NCBI RefSeq assembly: GCF_000219625.1
Contig: NC_018213.1
Location: 1,978,055-2,042,054 of the forward strand
Length of the DNA stretch: 64,000 nt
From: Zymoseptoria tritici IPO323
Lineage: Eukaryota > Ascomycota > Dothideomycetes > Mycosphaerellales > Mycosphaerellaceae
Direction of reading: 5' to 3'
Made by a program: the position numbers and the translations under genes. Positions 44,401-56,613 of this stretch are shown in pieces. The notes under the pieces are model-generated. The model was given only the letters and a program-made list of their open reading frames with translations, did not search any database and was not told the origin of the DNA. Each line of letters begins with the position of its first letter. Positions within the stretch are counted from its first letter, which is position 1.

Positions 44401-45055
44401 TAAAGCTAGTAGGCTTCTTTTTATAGAAGCTTAATAAGGCCGAGATTAACTACGACATTTACGATAAGGAGATGTTAGTAGTAGTGTCCTACCTAAAATT
44501 CTAGGCACCCGAGCTAAAGACGTATAGTCCCTTTACTATTTAAACGGACTATAAGAACCTAGAGTACTTTATAACGAAGAGGCAGCTAAGTAAGAGGCAG
44601 ATTCGATAGTTTAAGACCGTTGCCTTATTCTAGTTTAAACTCGTGTACCGACCGGGGACCGAAGCGATTATGCCGGACGTACTTTCTCGTAGGGAGCAGG
44701 ACACTCTAGGCGAGGACGACAAGATGTTACGGTTTAGGAGGTTCCTAGAACCTAATCTAGCCCCGGATTGGCCGGCGGCCGGAGGGGAAAGGGAGGTAGT
44801 AGCTAACAACCTGTCGGCTACGTCTATCTAACTCTGCTACCTATAAGCTATACTAATATAGCTAGTAGCTTTAGAGCCGAATTCCGACAGTAAGGACGCA
44901 GCTACAGCGGGACCCTTTTAGGACAGCGAGTTGAATAAACTATAGGGTCCGACTTTAAAAAAGGACACCTAGTATTAGACGGTAATCCGCGCTGTTAAGG
45001 ACGGATCCCGGGCTATTCCACCGGATCTAAAGGTTAAAATCCAGATTAGGGATTG
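41407..45055 (+). pseudogene. Second Ty3/gypsy element, gag to RNase H, truncated before integrase
   Basis: Plus-strand order: gag from about 41450, zinc knuckle at about 42510-42560 (CFRYRADGHYRREC), reverse transcriptase 43480-43930 (FARKPGGGLRF, LIKVDVVAAFYYI, YKTAFRTRFSLFEWLVCPFGL up to stops), and RNase H about 44330-44560 (LETDYSGFAIRGALLQEA, NYDIYDKEMLVVV). An open 62-codon piece follows at 44643..44831 (YRPGTEAIMPDVLSRRE). The frame ends near 45055 where a LINE tail begins, so integrase and 3' LTR are missing at this place. TAG/TAA at former Trp/Gln codons are frequent. Confidence 0.8.
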
Positions 45056-45638
45056 TTTGTTTTGTTTGTTTGTTTGTTTGTTCCATTTACGTCCTATAGG
45101 AGTCTATAACTATGTAGGACGGCTGTCTCGCGACAGCAGTCTATCTATGTACAATCGTTGTTCTCTCGTATCTCTTAACCTTAGGGAAAGACCCGTGCCT
45201 AGGATAGTAGCTAGCTAGTATCGAAGGACTTTAAAGAAAGACAAATAAGGAAAAGTAAAAGGAGTGTAGGCTAGACGGTCTCGTCTTCGCCTCTTGCTAG
45301 GTGCCAGGACCTAGAAGCAATCTTTATATCCGAGAGAAAGGTAGTAAGGTGTTTCCGGAGTTCCTTATCTTCTACTATTTCTAGTAGAGATTGTGCTTAT
45401 CGTAGCGGTAGTAGCCTAAATACATCGTAAATAGGGCAGCTACATACGAGGTGTTCTGCTGTTTCTCGTCGTCCGCAAGGGCAGTCTGGCGTCGTTACGT
45501 ATCTAAAGCGATAGAGATAGGACTTTAGGTATCCGTATCCTAATAGGATAGTATAGAAGGCACTAGTTAAAGCGCGTCTTCCTCCTATTCTATGTTTTCC
45601 TGGCGAGCTCCATGGAAATCGACTAAGGTAGCTATTTG

Positions 45639-45652
45639 TATTCCTAGGTACC
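45639..45652. repeat. 14-bp target-site duplication (left) of the inner LINE copy
   Basis: TATTCCTAGGTACC, identical to 46449-46462. Confidence 0.85.
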
Positions 45653-46448
45653 GACGGCCGAACAGACTGCACCTTCACGCGGTGGCCGTCGTAAGTACCT
45701 TCCTTAGAAGGGAAACGAAGACAGTCTGGAAGAAACCTCCTCGAAAACCTCTCGAAATCCGCCCGAAATCCTTCTCGAAATCCGCCTCGAAACACAAGCT
45801 ATAGAACAACAGCACGATTCGAACGAATAGCTCTCTACGCTACGAACAAGAAGAAGAAAGAAGCAGTCCACTCTGCCCTATACGCGCACCTCCTCGAAAT
45901 CCGAACCGAAGCACTTTAAAGAGCTAGAACAGTTAGTAGAATCCACAACTCTACGATCAACCTGCGTAGCTGTATGCGTTTAGAAGCGGCATATAGTTCT
46001 ACAAAGGCATATTAAGGATAAGAGAAGGCAGCGAGTTAGACAGCTGCTTTTATACTGCTTTTGCACTGCTTTTGTACGGCATTTTGTACGGCATTCTGCA
46101 CTGCTCTTGCACTACTTTTGCACGGCATTTTGCACTGCTTTTGCACTACATTTCGAATTCGCAGCGTGTGTGCGAAGCGGAAGGATCCGCTGAAAATTCT
46201 GCAAAAGCTTAGCGCGAAAATTCTGCAGCCTTAGGCTGCAACACTCGTTTGATTTCCTTTGTCTCGCATTTGTTTAAAGTCCTTTAGCATTGCCTTAGGC
46301 ACGGGGTCTCCCCTAAGGTTAAAGAATACCGAAAAATCTAATTGTAACTAGATCTACTGCTTTGCCTTTATAGCAAAGCCGTCCTACATAGTCTTGGACT
46401 CCGAAAGGACGTAAATGGAACAAACAAACAAACAAAACAAACAAACAA
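45653..46448 (+). mobile_element. 5'-truncated LINE copy inserted into the larger LINE
   Basis: About 796 bp in plus orientation, ending in a (CAAA)n tail at 46447. The last 75 bp before the tail (CCTACATAGTC..GGACGTAAATGGAAC) match the 3' end of the outer LINE, so both belong to one family. The 14-bp duplication on both sides fits target-primed reverse transcription. CpA/TpG are common here, indicating weaker RIP or a later arrival. Confidence 0.85.
46038..46152 (+). repeat. Minisatellite within the inner LINE 3' region
   Basis: Ten or so imperfect copies of an 11-13 bp unit (CTGCTTTTGCA / CGGCATTTTGCA) run through this stretch. Confidence 0.75.
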
Positions 46449-46462
46449 TATTCCTAGGTACC
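46449..46462. repeat. 14-bp target-site duplication (right) of the inner LINE copy
   Basis: TATTCCTAGGTACC, identical to 45639-45652. Confidence 0.85.
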
Positions 46463-49400
46463 TTATTAATCTCCCGTTGTCTTGCTATTTCGTATCGGGT
46501 TTTCCAGACGCTAAAGAGATCGTCTTTTGCGTAGTTAGCCCTCTCGTGTTCTACGAAATGCTTATATTGTCGGAGTCGATAACAGAGTAGTTGTATCTGT
46601 GTTCTCTGTCGTTTTTGCGGAAGTATCTCTCTCGAGTCCTCGTATCGGACTTCTCGCGTATCCGAAGGCGCGCTTTAGATAGCGAGTCTTATAGGGTAGT
46701 TTTCGGGTAGCTTTGCTACGCGTAGAGAGTATAAAATTAACTGTCTCTCTAGGCGTAGATCCGGGGGGAAGAGATTTGACTCTACTTCGGACGGGACGTT
46801 TAGGGCGGTACGGAAAACGCCTAGGATCTTTCTACAAGCTTTACTTTGTAAAGATACTAGAGGTTTTATGCTCTTTTTCGACCGCTACTAAACCGGGGCC
46901 CCGTAGTCTGCTATTATAGTAACGCAGGCTAGGTAGATCTTTCTTAACGATATAGAAGATAGACCGCGTTCGGTATTTGCTAGTCTTTCTAATCGATAGA
47001 ATGCTGCTTATACTTATGCCGATCTTATTACAATATGCTCCTTAAAGGTAAGACCGGCGTCTAGCTAAATCCTAAGCTACTTTATCGCTTTCTTTGCCGG
47101 GCGAACAATATCGCCGTTTAGAAGAATTACTAGGCAATCGGACCCTTTCCCTTTTAAGAAGTATACTAGGTCTATCTTTACTAGGTCGAAAGTAATCGAG
47201 TTCTTCTTTCCTAGGTCTATTAGCCTTCTTGCCTTATATTCTAGTACCTTAGAGTTCTTCTTAAGGGACGTAGACGAGGTAGATAGTCTAATATCGTCGA
47301 CGTAGGAACTAGGAGTAACTCCTTATAGCGAGAAGAATATGTTGCGCGTATAGATAAGAAAGAGGATAGGAGACATCGGGCTGCCTTATAGAACGCCGAT
47401 CTCTACGTCCTGGAATTCCTATATCTATCCGTCGAATACTATTCGTAGGCGTCTATTACTTATAAACGACTAAACCTAATGTATAAGGCTATGCGGAAGC
47501 CTTAACTGGATTATTATTCTTAACAGTCGGTTCTTTGTAACGTAGTTGTATGCTCTTCTTACGTCGAGGAAGATAACCGAAGTCTTCTTTTTCTTTCTTC
47601 GATTCTCTTCGATTTCGTTTGTTAAGAGAAGCACCGTATTAATAGCCGATTTCTTCTTTCGCCCTCCTAACTACGAGTTATATAAAAGGGGCTTCGTCTC
47701 TACGATAATCCTTAGGCGTTTTGCGAGTATTCTCTCGCTAATCTTACTAAGATAGTTTAGGAGAGAGATAACTTAGTAGGCCTTAGGGACCGAATAGTCT
47801 AGTTTTCCCGGCTTTGCTAGAACTGCGCCTATCGCAACTTTCTAGTATCGGGGGTAGTGTCCTTCGTCGAGTAGCCTACTGTATATACGTAGAAAGGTAA
47901 TAGGAATAGCGCTATACGCTTTACTAATAATAGCTTGCGTAATACCGTCTAGGCCCGGCGTTTTTCCTTTTACTATCTTTGTACTATAGGCGGCAGCGAG
48001 TTCTTCTTCGGTTAGCGTAGTCTAGCCCTAATCCCCGGCTATATACGCTTCCTAACGGCTAGGTAGAGGTTCCTCGGTAGGAGGGCGCGGAAATAAGGCT
48101 TTAGAGAAGGCCTTATATTTCCCCTTAAAAGAATCTTCGTTGTTTATCGTAGGTATCTGTCTTCGGCTGCTATTCCTAGTATAGGACATAGCTTTAAAGA
48201 TAGATTTCGAGTCTTCTTTTTCGAGGAAAGCGTTCTAGTAGTTCTTCTTAGCTGTTTTAATAGCTTAGAAGTACTCGTTTCTCGCTTTCGTATACGCCTC
48301 TTTCTCGTTTAGCGTTAGCGTACGTCCGTAGGTAAAGGTCTGTCTATATGTTCTAGACATTGTACGGCGTAGCGTACGTAGCTCTCTATTCTACTAAGGT
48401 TTTGCGCAGGCGTATACTACTTTCTCTAGGATTGCTCCCTACATCGATTTGGTAATACACGAGGTAAAGGAGTCTGCGATGTCGTCGAGGGAGTTCGTAT
48501 AGTTAATAGACGTCGCCTTACTTATTAGGAGATCTGTAAACAGTTCCTAATCCGCGGAAGCTATATCTAGAACTACTTTCTTCTATTAGGCTTAATCTTA
48601 CGCGCTAATAAGGTCTATAGATATAGCCTTATAGTCTAAGCCTATCGGAATCGTTCTCTAGTCGATTTCTTTCGTAGATAAGGATCCTCTTGTAAACGTA
48701 AGGTCTAAGACCGACTCTACGTCTAGGTGCGGCCTATAGAAGGTCCCGACATCTATTATATTATGTAGAGTAAAACCCTAGTCTTCTATCTACTCTATAA
48801 ATTCGCGGGCACTAGTAGTATCCTTTCCCCTCGGATCCTAGGACGGGTGTCTAAGGTTAAAGTCTCCTATTAGTAGAGTGTTTAGAAGGAACGTATTGCG
48901 TAGAGAGTAGAGGCTTCTCTCTATCGTTCGTCGGTTTTGCGGGTTCTCGGTATCCTAAAGGTCCTTCTCGTTATAAAGATTAACTATCTAGATCTTATTG
49001 CCCTTCTTGTCTAAAATAACAAAGGAAAGTATGTTACTATCGTCTAATAAAATAGGAGAGATATTAACGTTAAGTCTTATGCTAATATATAGTATTATTC
49101 TTAGCCGGATCGTCGAATCCGTAGTCGTTAGGAATAGCTAGTTGTAATCCCGGTGTACGATAGATCTTGTCTCTTTGTAGCCTATTATCGGGTCTTCTAT
49201 AGTCCACAGTTCCTAGACTAGTAGAAGGTCGGCTTTCTACTTAACCGCGACGTCTAAGGTAGACTCTATAGCCTCGATAGATCGGTTAAGATTAATATAG
49301 AAAATCCGTAGAGAGTGTTCTAATATATAGAACGTTCTAGGGGCCTCCCTTTCTATTATATACGATCCTTCGCCTTCTCGACTCTTAGGCTGTCCGCGCC

Positions 49401-50990
49401 TACGTATAGACGGTTTTAAATAGCCCTTTTTGCCTCCTCCTCGGTAGCAAAACCTACTAGAACTGTCGCCCTAGTAAGAGTCCTTCTTCTCTCTTCGTTT
49501 GTTAGCTAAATCGGGGTGCCTGCGAGTTTAAGACCTCTATTAAAGGTCTTAATTTCTCGTTAAATGTCCTATAGGCCTGTTAGCATATTAAAGTTCGCGG
49601 TCGAGACGCTATAGACTACGACTTTATACTAGAGAGAGTCCTCTATTACCTATGCCTCGCCTACGATATTAGTAACCTTAGTAAGGCTATCGATCGTTCG
49701 TTAGCGGGCTTTCTCTATTATAAAGTTTAGGATAATGTTACCCCGAACTAATTTCTTTATCGTAAGGATAGCTAGCTCTTAGTCTTCGCCTTTGTAAGTA
49801 TTGTTAATTTTGTCTCGGGTTGCGATCTAGTCGAGTTCCTTCTCTTTATCCTTTAGTACAAGGATAAGAGGTATTAGTTCTACTTGTTCTTTCGGCTTGC
49901 TAGCCCTCCGGGAGACGGTCGTCTACTGTTGTTATTATTATTGTTATTGTTATTATGTTGTCTTTGTTATTAAGGAGGTAGAGGTAGAGGTAGCGGATCC
50001 GCTATCTCCCTTAATAACGTCTACGAAAGTAGGCTTCTTCGCCTGTGCTGCTAGTTTCTTTGTTATCGTTTCTAGGTTCGAGACTTGCTTTACGAGGATT
50101 TAGGACGTTATCCTAAAGTCTATACGCTCGGTAAAGTGCCGAAAGACTTCGAGAAGGTCGAGAACCTAGGTTTGTTCTTCTAGAAACCCGCCTAGATCCC
50201 CCGCCGCTTCGACTAATAGCTGTCGGGCTTGTAGGATCTTCTTGTTCGCGGGCGTGCGAGAGAGTATTTGTTTCTTTCCGAAAGAAGGGCTACGAGTCGG
50301 GGAGCTACTAAATTCGAAGGGGTTTTGCCTTTTCCTAGGTAGGAAAGGAATGCCGGTTCTTTTTAGTAGTTCCTTCGGCAACAGTAGGGTTTTAAGAGAC
50401 TTAAACGTAACTTCCTCGTCCCCTCTAGCTATAGCTTTTAGAGTCTAAGGGGCTAAGCTTGCGTCTATTATTTCCGTCTCGGTAGATATTGTCTTGTTGT
50501 TGTTGTTTGTTATTTAAAAAGAGGCTTAGTAGTCTTACGCCGAGAGGGCTACTTGTTCGTCTCTATTTCTAATTGCGTTTAGGTCCTAGCCTACTTACGA
50601 CACTAGGGCACTCTTCTCCCTACTATACAAAGTAGTATAGGAGAAGGTATACTTTAAAGAGGAGAGAAGAGATATATAAATATACCTCTACTTCTAGGAA
50701 GTACTCTAGCCTATAGCAACGTACGTCTTTATAGCAGGCTTTAGAGGCGTTCTACAGGTAGCCGTAGTAGGTTCGGGACAACCTTTGTCTCTAGGGAAAG
50801 GTAGGCCTATACTCTATATAAAGTATCTAGCTATATAGCTAGTACTACTACTCTAATCCTTAGAGGTGCAAATTCGTCCTTACTAAACTATACTACTCCT
50901 TTAGCTTCCTCTCTCGGCGGCGTAGGACAACAGGTAACTCTAGTATAGAGAGAACTAAGTATATATATATATTTGTATATCCTAGGAACA

Positions 50991-51990
50991 CTGCTCTTGT
51001 TTAGCCTTTAGCTCTTTCAAAATTCGACTAAATCAGGCGTTTAATAGCTAGAATAAAAGCTCTCGTCGAGGGCTTTTAAACGGGCTACACGGCGTCCGAA
51101 TCGGCGGCGTATTAGTTGTGTTGTAGTATGTTAAAGTGTTATAGTACAGGTTGTAAACCTTCCTTATGCAATGCCCTAAACAGGGAATATTTCGAGTGTA
51201 GGGGAGGTAAGGTCGGAATAAGGTTTCGGAGGTAGGGGCCAAATCCCGGAGTTTAGCAAAATTTGCACCCTAAAGGGGGCAACAAGGTAAATCTTTAAAC
51301 TCTAGTAGCGGCGTAGGTTTTAAGGGCAGCGGGGTAAATGCGGGTTCGTTAGAACGGCCTTGATAAGGGCTTTCGAATAGTGCGTGTTTAGTAATGATCG
51401 GGTCAATATTAGGTATGCAATGGAAGTGCGGATGTCGATGCTTGAGTAGCGCGCCTTATAGTATAAGCGTAAGCGCTAATAAAGTCGAGTCGGCTATCTA
51501 GGCCGGTTATAAAGGGGGTAGTAAACGAGGATATTAATAAGGAGGTTGTAGTCGTAAGAAGTAACTCGAGAAAATATATAAGAACTACCGGTAGGAGAAA
51601 ATAAGGCTAGCCGGCTACTCCCGATTAAGGCGGAAAGTAGTAGTTAATATATACCTACTATAAGTGTCGATGTTAAGTGCGAGTAGTTGCGCTTTAGTAC
51701 GTACATTAAAGAGCGTAGTTAGTTTAATAGTTCGCTATTTCTAGATAGTCGAGCTAGTGCTAGTTACTACCTTAATGCGACTATTTTCCCTCGATTACCC
51801 CCGGGGGTAGCCCGGGGTAATACCGGGACGGGGTAGCGGGGACGGCAGTAGTAGCCGCGATATAACAATACTAGTCGTAGCAATAGTTGTTAGTAAATTC
51901 TAGATGTTTATAAACCTTCTATTAGAGGTAAATTGTTTCTAATTGTTAGAAACCGCTTACAATTGTTCCGGAAGCGTAGCTAAGCCCCTA
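50991..51990. other. Repeat-derived sequence, unclassified
   Basis: About 1 kb follows the LINE. The part at 51045-51420 has more normal dinucleotide use and a 64-codon open frame on the minus strand without similarity; the rest is RIP-like. It could be an LTR or a leader region. Confidence 0.35.
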
Positions 51991-53190
51991 AAAAGCTTTA
52001 CTACTTACTATTCTTTCTCCTCTTCTTCCTTACTACGCTTTATAATTAATAGTAGTGTTCTAGTAGCGATAATTCCGCTTATTAAGCTACTCTACTCGGT
52101 CGAGAACCTATAGGCGTAGACCGGACCGCCTCCCGGCCTCTCGGAGTAGGAAGAAGCGCGCGGTGCTACCTAGTATTAGTAGTGCGAGTTTACTACTATA
52201 TACGACGGACAGCTTTAGGAGTTCTTTAACGTAAGCATTTGCGGTAGTAGAGAGTAGGCTTATTGTTAGCGCGCTAATCGGATGCGAATATAGACCGACG
52301 CTAGTGTTATCGCGACTTACGACGAATTCGAGACATTCTATAAGGTTTATCGCTAGGCGCTAGCTAGTAAAGAGCCTAATTACGATAACTTAGTAATAGC
52401 CGTCGAGGAGGTGTACAACCTGTCCTTATACCTTAATATACTAGTGTCCGGCGAGGGCGGAGAAGGCATAAGCTTCCGCTACGTATAGAAGAGGTTTAAG
52501 GACATCGGAATGCGCGATATAGTAGTATAGGCTATTATAGGAATCTAGGAATTCGGCACCGTCGGTACTAAATTAGTTAGTGTTGCCGGGCAGTCTAAGT
52601 CTAAGTAGCCGGAAGAAGAAGTCTCCTCGGAGTCTAGCTCGGAGGTAGCTTAAGTAAAGGTAGTACGGATACCGGTGTCGCGAGCTTAGTATAGAGAATA
52701 GGCGCCTTTCTTAAATTTAAATATATCCCGGCGCGGAGGCTTCTATACCTTAGTCCTATATTTAGTAGTATCGGTAGGTAGGTAGGATAGCGACTAATCG
52801 GCTAATTAACTTCTTATACGGAGGTGCGCCCTATCTTAGGCTATAATGTTATAGATGTCGTTTAAGCCGGCATTTATTATAGTCGGGTAAGGGTAGTAGT
52901 ATAGGCGCCCCTTAAACTTTATTTCCTATTTAGCGGTGCCGGTAGTAGATAATTAGCGGCGGGGACGGCGATGTTATAGGCGAAAAGAGCTTACTTTACT
53001 ACTTTAGGCGATCTATGTTAGTATACTTAGTATAGATATAAATAACGAGGTCGAGCAAATAACGCCGCGTACTCTTCCCCCCCCCCTAAAGGCTATTATA
53101 CGAAGCGCTCGTACTACGATACGTCTAGTAAGGCTAGGTTAGGTAGTCGCACCTACGGGGACGGTAGTAGACTATCGTCTTCGTCGCTTA
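51991..53190 (+). pseudogene. Gag-like coding remnant, RIP-degraded
   Basis: Plus-strand reading gives a charged protein (KEPNYDNLVIAVEEVY, RRGGFYTLVLYL) with a Ser/Glu-rich middle (EEEVSSES) and a Cys/Arg-rich C-terminal stretch. Frequent TAG stops are present. It resembles a retrotransposon gag or an accessory ORF but has no decisive motif. Confidence 0.35.
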
Positions 53191-53199
53191 GATTATGCC

Positions 53200-54700
53200 C
53201 TTCTTTAAGCTTGTCCTCTAGAGGTATAGTAGATCCGACTTCCGGTAGCAATACGCGTATAGAATCCTACTTAGGCATAGGGCGGAGCACTCGGCGCGGA
53301 AAGGTCGTAGTAAGAACGGCGCTAGTAAATTCCTTAATCTTATACGTCGACGTAGCTTCTAGGTATAAGTGTATACGATATAGTCCCTTCTATCGGAACG
53401 ATAGCTTTTCCGTAGTTAACTTTCTTTCTCCGCGGCGTATAAGAATAGTAGTGCTAAGAGGGATTAGTATGTCGTCGGTGTTATAGGTATTATCCTAGTA
53501 TTCCTTAGTAAGCTCTCGAAGCCGTAGGCTACGAAGGCGTGCTTCCTTAATGTCTATTTCCCTTATAAGGATCTGCTCGGTACGTAGGGCAATAAGATCT
53601 TCTTCCGTACGAATGTTGTTTTACGCCGTAGTATTCTAAGTCTAAAACTTAAGCTCTACCGGAAGGATAACATTAAAGGAATACTAGAGTTTAGAAGGTA
53701 CATAGCCGGTAGTTCTTCGAATAGTAGATCGATTAGCCTATAGCGCGGTATAGAAATACCGGCGCTATCCTTTTATAGTTCCGTTCGTACACTTAGCGAG
53801 AACATCGAGTATATTCGGGTGCCCTCGCTCTACTATTCTATTTCCTTAAGGGTAATAGGGCGACACGCAACTAAGCCGTACGTCTATTTGTACGAGTAGA
53901 GTAAGCACCTTACCGAAGTTCTTACGGCTACTATTAAGTCGGATTAATTTTATAACACTATACCTATAAAAGAGTATCTCGTATATAAAGCTAGCAATTA
54001 TAGTAGAGCTAACACCGTTAGTACTAACAAGCCTACTTTTGTTTATAATACGCGCCTCCGGGAAGCCGCTAACTAGCTCCCTTACTATAATAATGCTTAT
54101 AGTTAAGTCGACATTTATAGTGTTAATCGCCTAGATCGTACTAGGCTCCGGATTAGGTATATATAGTAGAGCATTCGCGTAGTTACCCGTACTACGTAGG
54201 TTGTACTACGGGCATCCTTTAATATATCGTAATACGTCCTTATATATGCCCTTCTAGAAGTACCTACTAGAGAGCTTATAGAATACTACTTCGCGACCGC
54301 GGTAACCGGCATCCAGGAAATTATAGTAGTACAAAAGTATAGTCTTACGCTTATCCTTATTATCGATTACTCGAGCTAGTAGCGCATTAATACGCTTTTG
54401 GCGGTACAGAATCCTATCGCGAATAAGATACCGCCTTAACTTCTTCTTAAGGGTATAGAACTCTATTAGATCTACCGAGGGCGGTCGTAAAAGTGTAGCT
54501 AGGTAGTACGTAATCTTCTAGTAGAATTCGGATAGCTCGCCTTCTATAATGTCCTTAATATTAATATTGCCGGTATGTACTATAGTAGGGAATATCGCAC
54601 TATTACGTATAGTCTATATCTAGCTTAAGCTTCGTATATAGGTCGGAGGATTAGAGAGGGACACCGACTACTAGTACCTCCGGAAGGACCTTCGATACGA
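53200..54700 (-). pseudogene. Ty3/gypsy integrase remnant, RIP-degraded
   Basis: Minus-strand reading shows the N-terminal zinc region then FWKGIYKDVLRYIKG with W at a TAG (54180-54250), the core start INTINVDLTISIIIV, and further left the third-acidic-residue motif IVERGHPNILDVLAKCTNG (53800-53870). A C-terminal region continues to about 53210. Reverse transcriptase is not found to its right, so the element is truncated. The ERGHPNILDVL motif is almost the same as in the gypsy element at 62900, so the two are related. Confidence 0.7.
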
Positions 54701-56600
54701 ATACGAGGCCTAATAGTATAGAGTACTTAATACTACCTCTTTTGCCCCCCTACCTTTTACTCTAATTGTATAGTTTACCGCCCTTTTTGCCCCCTATACT
54801 ACCCCGTACGTCCGTACTACTACTATCCGCGGGAGATCGGAACCTTTAGAAGTTCCCCCCTTATATTTTAGTAGGCGATATAAGACTCCTTCCTTCGCGA
54901 AAGCGGAGAAGGAGGATATATAAAGGATAGGTAGTAGTGCGGAAGTGCGGAGCGGCTACGACCTTAATAATAGCGCTGGTCGCCTTACGAGTACTTACGA
55001 CGCATACGACGAATACCCTCCCTCGAAGAAAGGATTACGATATACCTCTGCCCCTTAGCTAGGGCAGTAGGCTTAAGTACCTAAGATTAAAGTCTAAGTT
55101 TAAAATATAAAGTACCTTAATGTACAAATCGCTATGTGCATATTACTAGATCTACTACCGAATATACCCTAAATATACGAATATATATATATACTCCCTA
55201 TGCCCTACCGAGCTATATACCCTACGCCGAGTAGCTCGTCGATATAGCCTAAGAAGGAGAAGGAAGAAACCGAGGGAGCAAAAGAGTATATAAAAAAGGG
55301 ATACTAACATCGTATAGAGGCTCGGTATAAAGCGCTCTCGTACTAATATATATAACCGCGCTACCGGACTCGGATATACGCCCTTAAAGCGCGACGCTAT
55401 AGCGGAGAGTATATCGACTATAATAGGCGCGATTTAGGGCGAAAAGAAGCCTCCTAGGCCTAAAATCGTACTACTATAGCTTTTCCTATACCCGACTATA
55501 GTAGTTAAAGGTAAGCGAGACGAGCGGCGACTATATTTTATCTCTTATTTAGCGGCCCGTAGTGCCCTATAGGCTCCGAAAAGAAGGACGAGCGAGTAAA
55601 TATACCCCCTTAAGTACCTAGAATATCGTACTGGTCGCGGTAAAAGTTATAATAGATATAATAGATATTAGAGATTATCGCTCCTATACCTATACGAGCG
55701 ACTACGCTACCGAGCTCGGCTATACGCCTTTAAAACGCGACACTACTACGGAGATAATATCGACTCTAGCGGATGTAAAATAGGGTAAAAATAAGCCTCC
55801 TAGGGCTAAAATCGTACGGCTATAGCTTTTCCTATGCCCGACTACCTACTAAGGAAGGTAGGCTAGGCGTACGGTAGGCCCTATACAAGGCGCTCGTAAA
55901 GAAAGGAAAGAGAAACAGGGTAGAAAAAGAGCCCTCTAGTACCTAGAAAACTTTACCGACCGCTATAGTAGCTATAATAGACATACTAGATATTAGAGAA
56001 TACTCGGTTACGTAAGCCGTCCCGTACTCTCGATAGAATAGCTATAAGAAACGAGACTAACTAGCTATTATAGCGTAGGCGTCGCGAATACCCTAAGAAA
56101 CGTCGCCCTATCGTACCGATCGCCCGACCGCTCCTCGGTATTACTTTTCGAGGCAATAGTAGATAATATCGCTACGAACCCTATACTAGAACTAGGGAGT
56201 ATATAAGCCCTACCTAGATCTACCGACACTAGGTTCTCGGTACGAGAATGTAATATATAGTACTCGGCTCTAGCTAGCTAGAATAGTCTAAGAGGTACGA
56301 CCTTTCGAGGATACGATGTTTCCTAGACTAAATTAGGAAGAGGGTCTAGTAAACAAATAATACCGAGCTACGGACCCTAGACGCATTCCTAGTCCTTATT
56401 CCCCTACCCTAGACTCTTTTATACTATACGAGAAGCGATCTCGCCTTATTCTCGAGTTTCTAGATACTTAGCCGTCCTACTTGCCCGGAACGTACGATTA
56501 TACCCTACCTATACTAAGGAGACTATCGAATATAGCCCTAGACTATATATAAACGGTATAATTAGCTATAGTGCACTACTAGTAGTAATAATGTTTCCTA
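54701..56600. repeat. Non-coding repeat region, includes diverged 330-345 bp tandem repeats
   Basis: Segments at about 55350-55500 and 55695-55845 share CTCGG.TATACGCC.TTAAA.CGCGAC and GCCTCCTAGG.CTAAAATCGTAC. A neighbouring block at 55612-55685 recurs at 55940-56010. It may be the LTR or leader of the element to the right. No coding sequence is recognised. Confidence 0.5.
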
Positions 56601-56613
56601 GACTAATAGTCTA
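56589..56613. repeat. Palindromic motif, copy next to gypsy 3 gag
   Basis: TTTCCTAGACTAATAGTCTA followed by GCAAA: an AGACTA/TAGTCT inverted repeat. Related copies lie at about 56310, 63753 and 63816. Confidence 0.7.

Larger units (their letters stand above)
45056..50990 (-). mobile_element. Non-LTR retrotransposon (LINE, Tad-like), RIP-degraded, interrupted by a second LINE copy
   Basis: Read on the minus strand: an ORF1-like region about 49400-50580; endonuclease about 48300-49350 with GDFNLRHPS near 48860; reverse transcriptase about 46500-48200 with GSPMSPILFLIYT (about 47380) and YVDD (about 47300); and a C-terminal zinc-like motif CPCGRRETAEHLVCSC at about 45430-45510. A (CAAA)n tail ends at 45056. 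The right end, with purine-rich and TATA-like repeats, is unclear and set near 50990. Body codons are RIP-altered. The segment 45653-46448 does not belong to it. Confidence 0.75.

Noticed and set aside
45397..45795. 132-codon minus-strand ORF as one protein
   Set aside because: It crosses the 14-bp duplication at 45639: its first part is antisense of the inner LINE copy, its second part is the outer LINE C-terminus.
45056..46448. DNA transposon with about 75-bp terminal inverted repeats
   Set aside because: The inverted ends are two LINE 3' tails. The 14-bp duplication flanks only the right-hand copy, showing separate LINE insertions.
55350..55850. CRISPR-like or centromeric satellite array
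   Set aside because: Only two or three diverged 330-345 bp units are present, in a eukaryotic repeat context next to a gypsy element.
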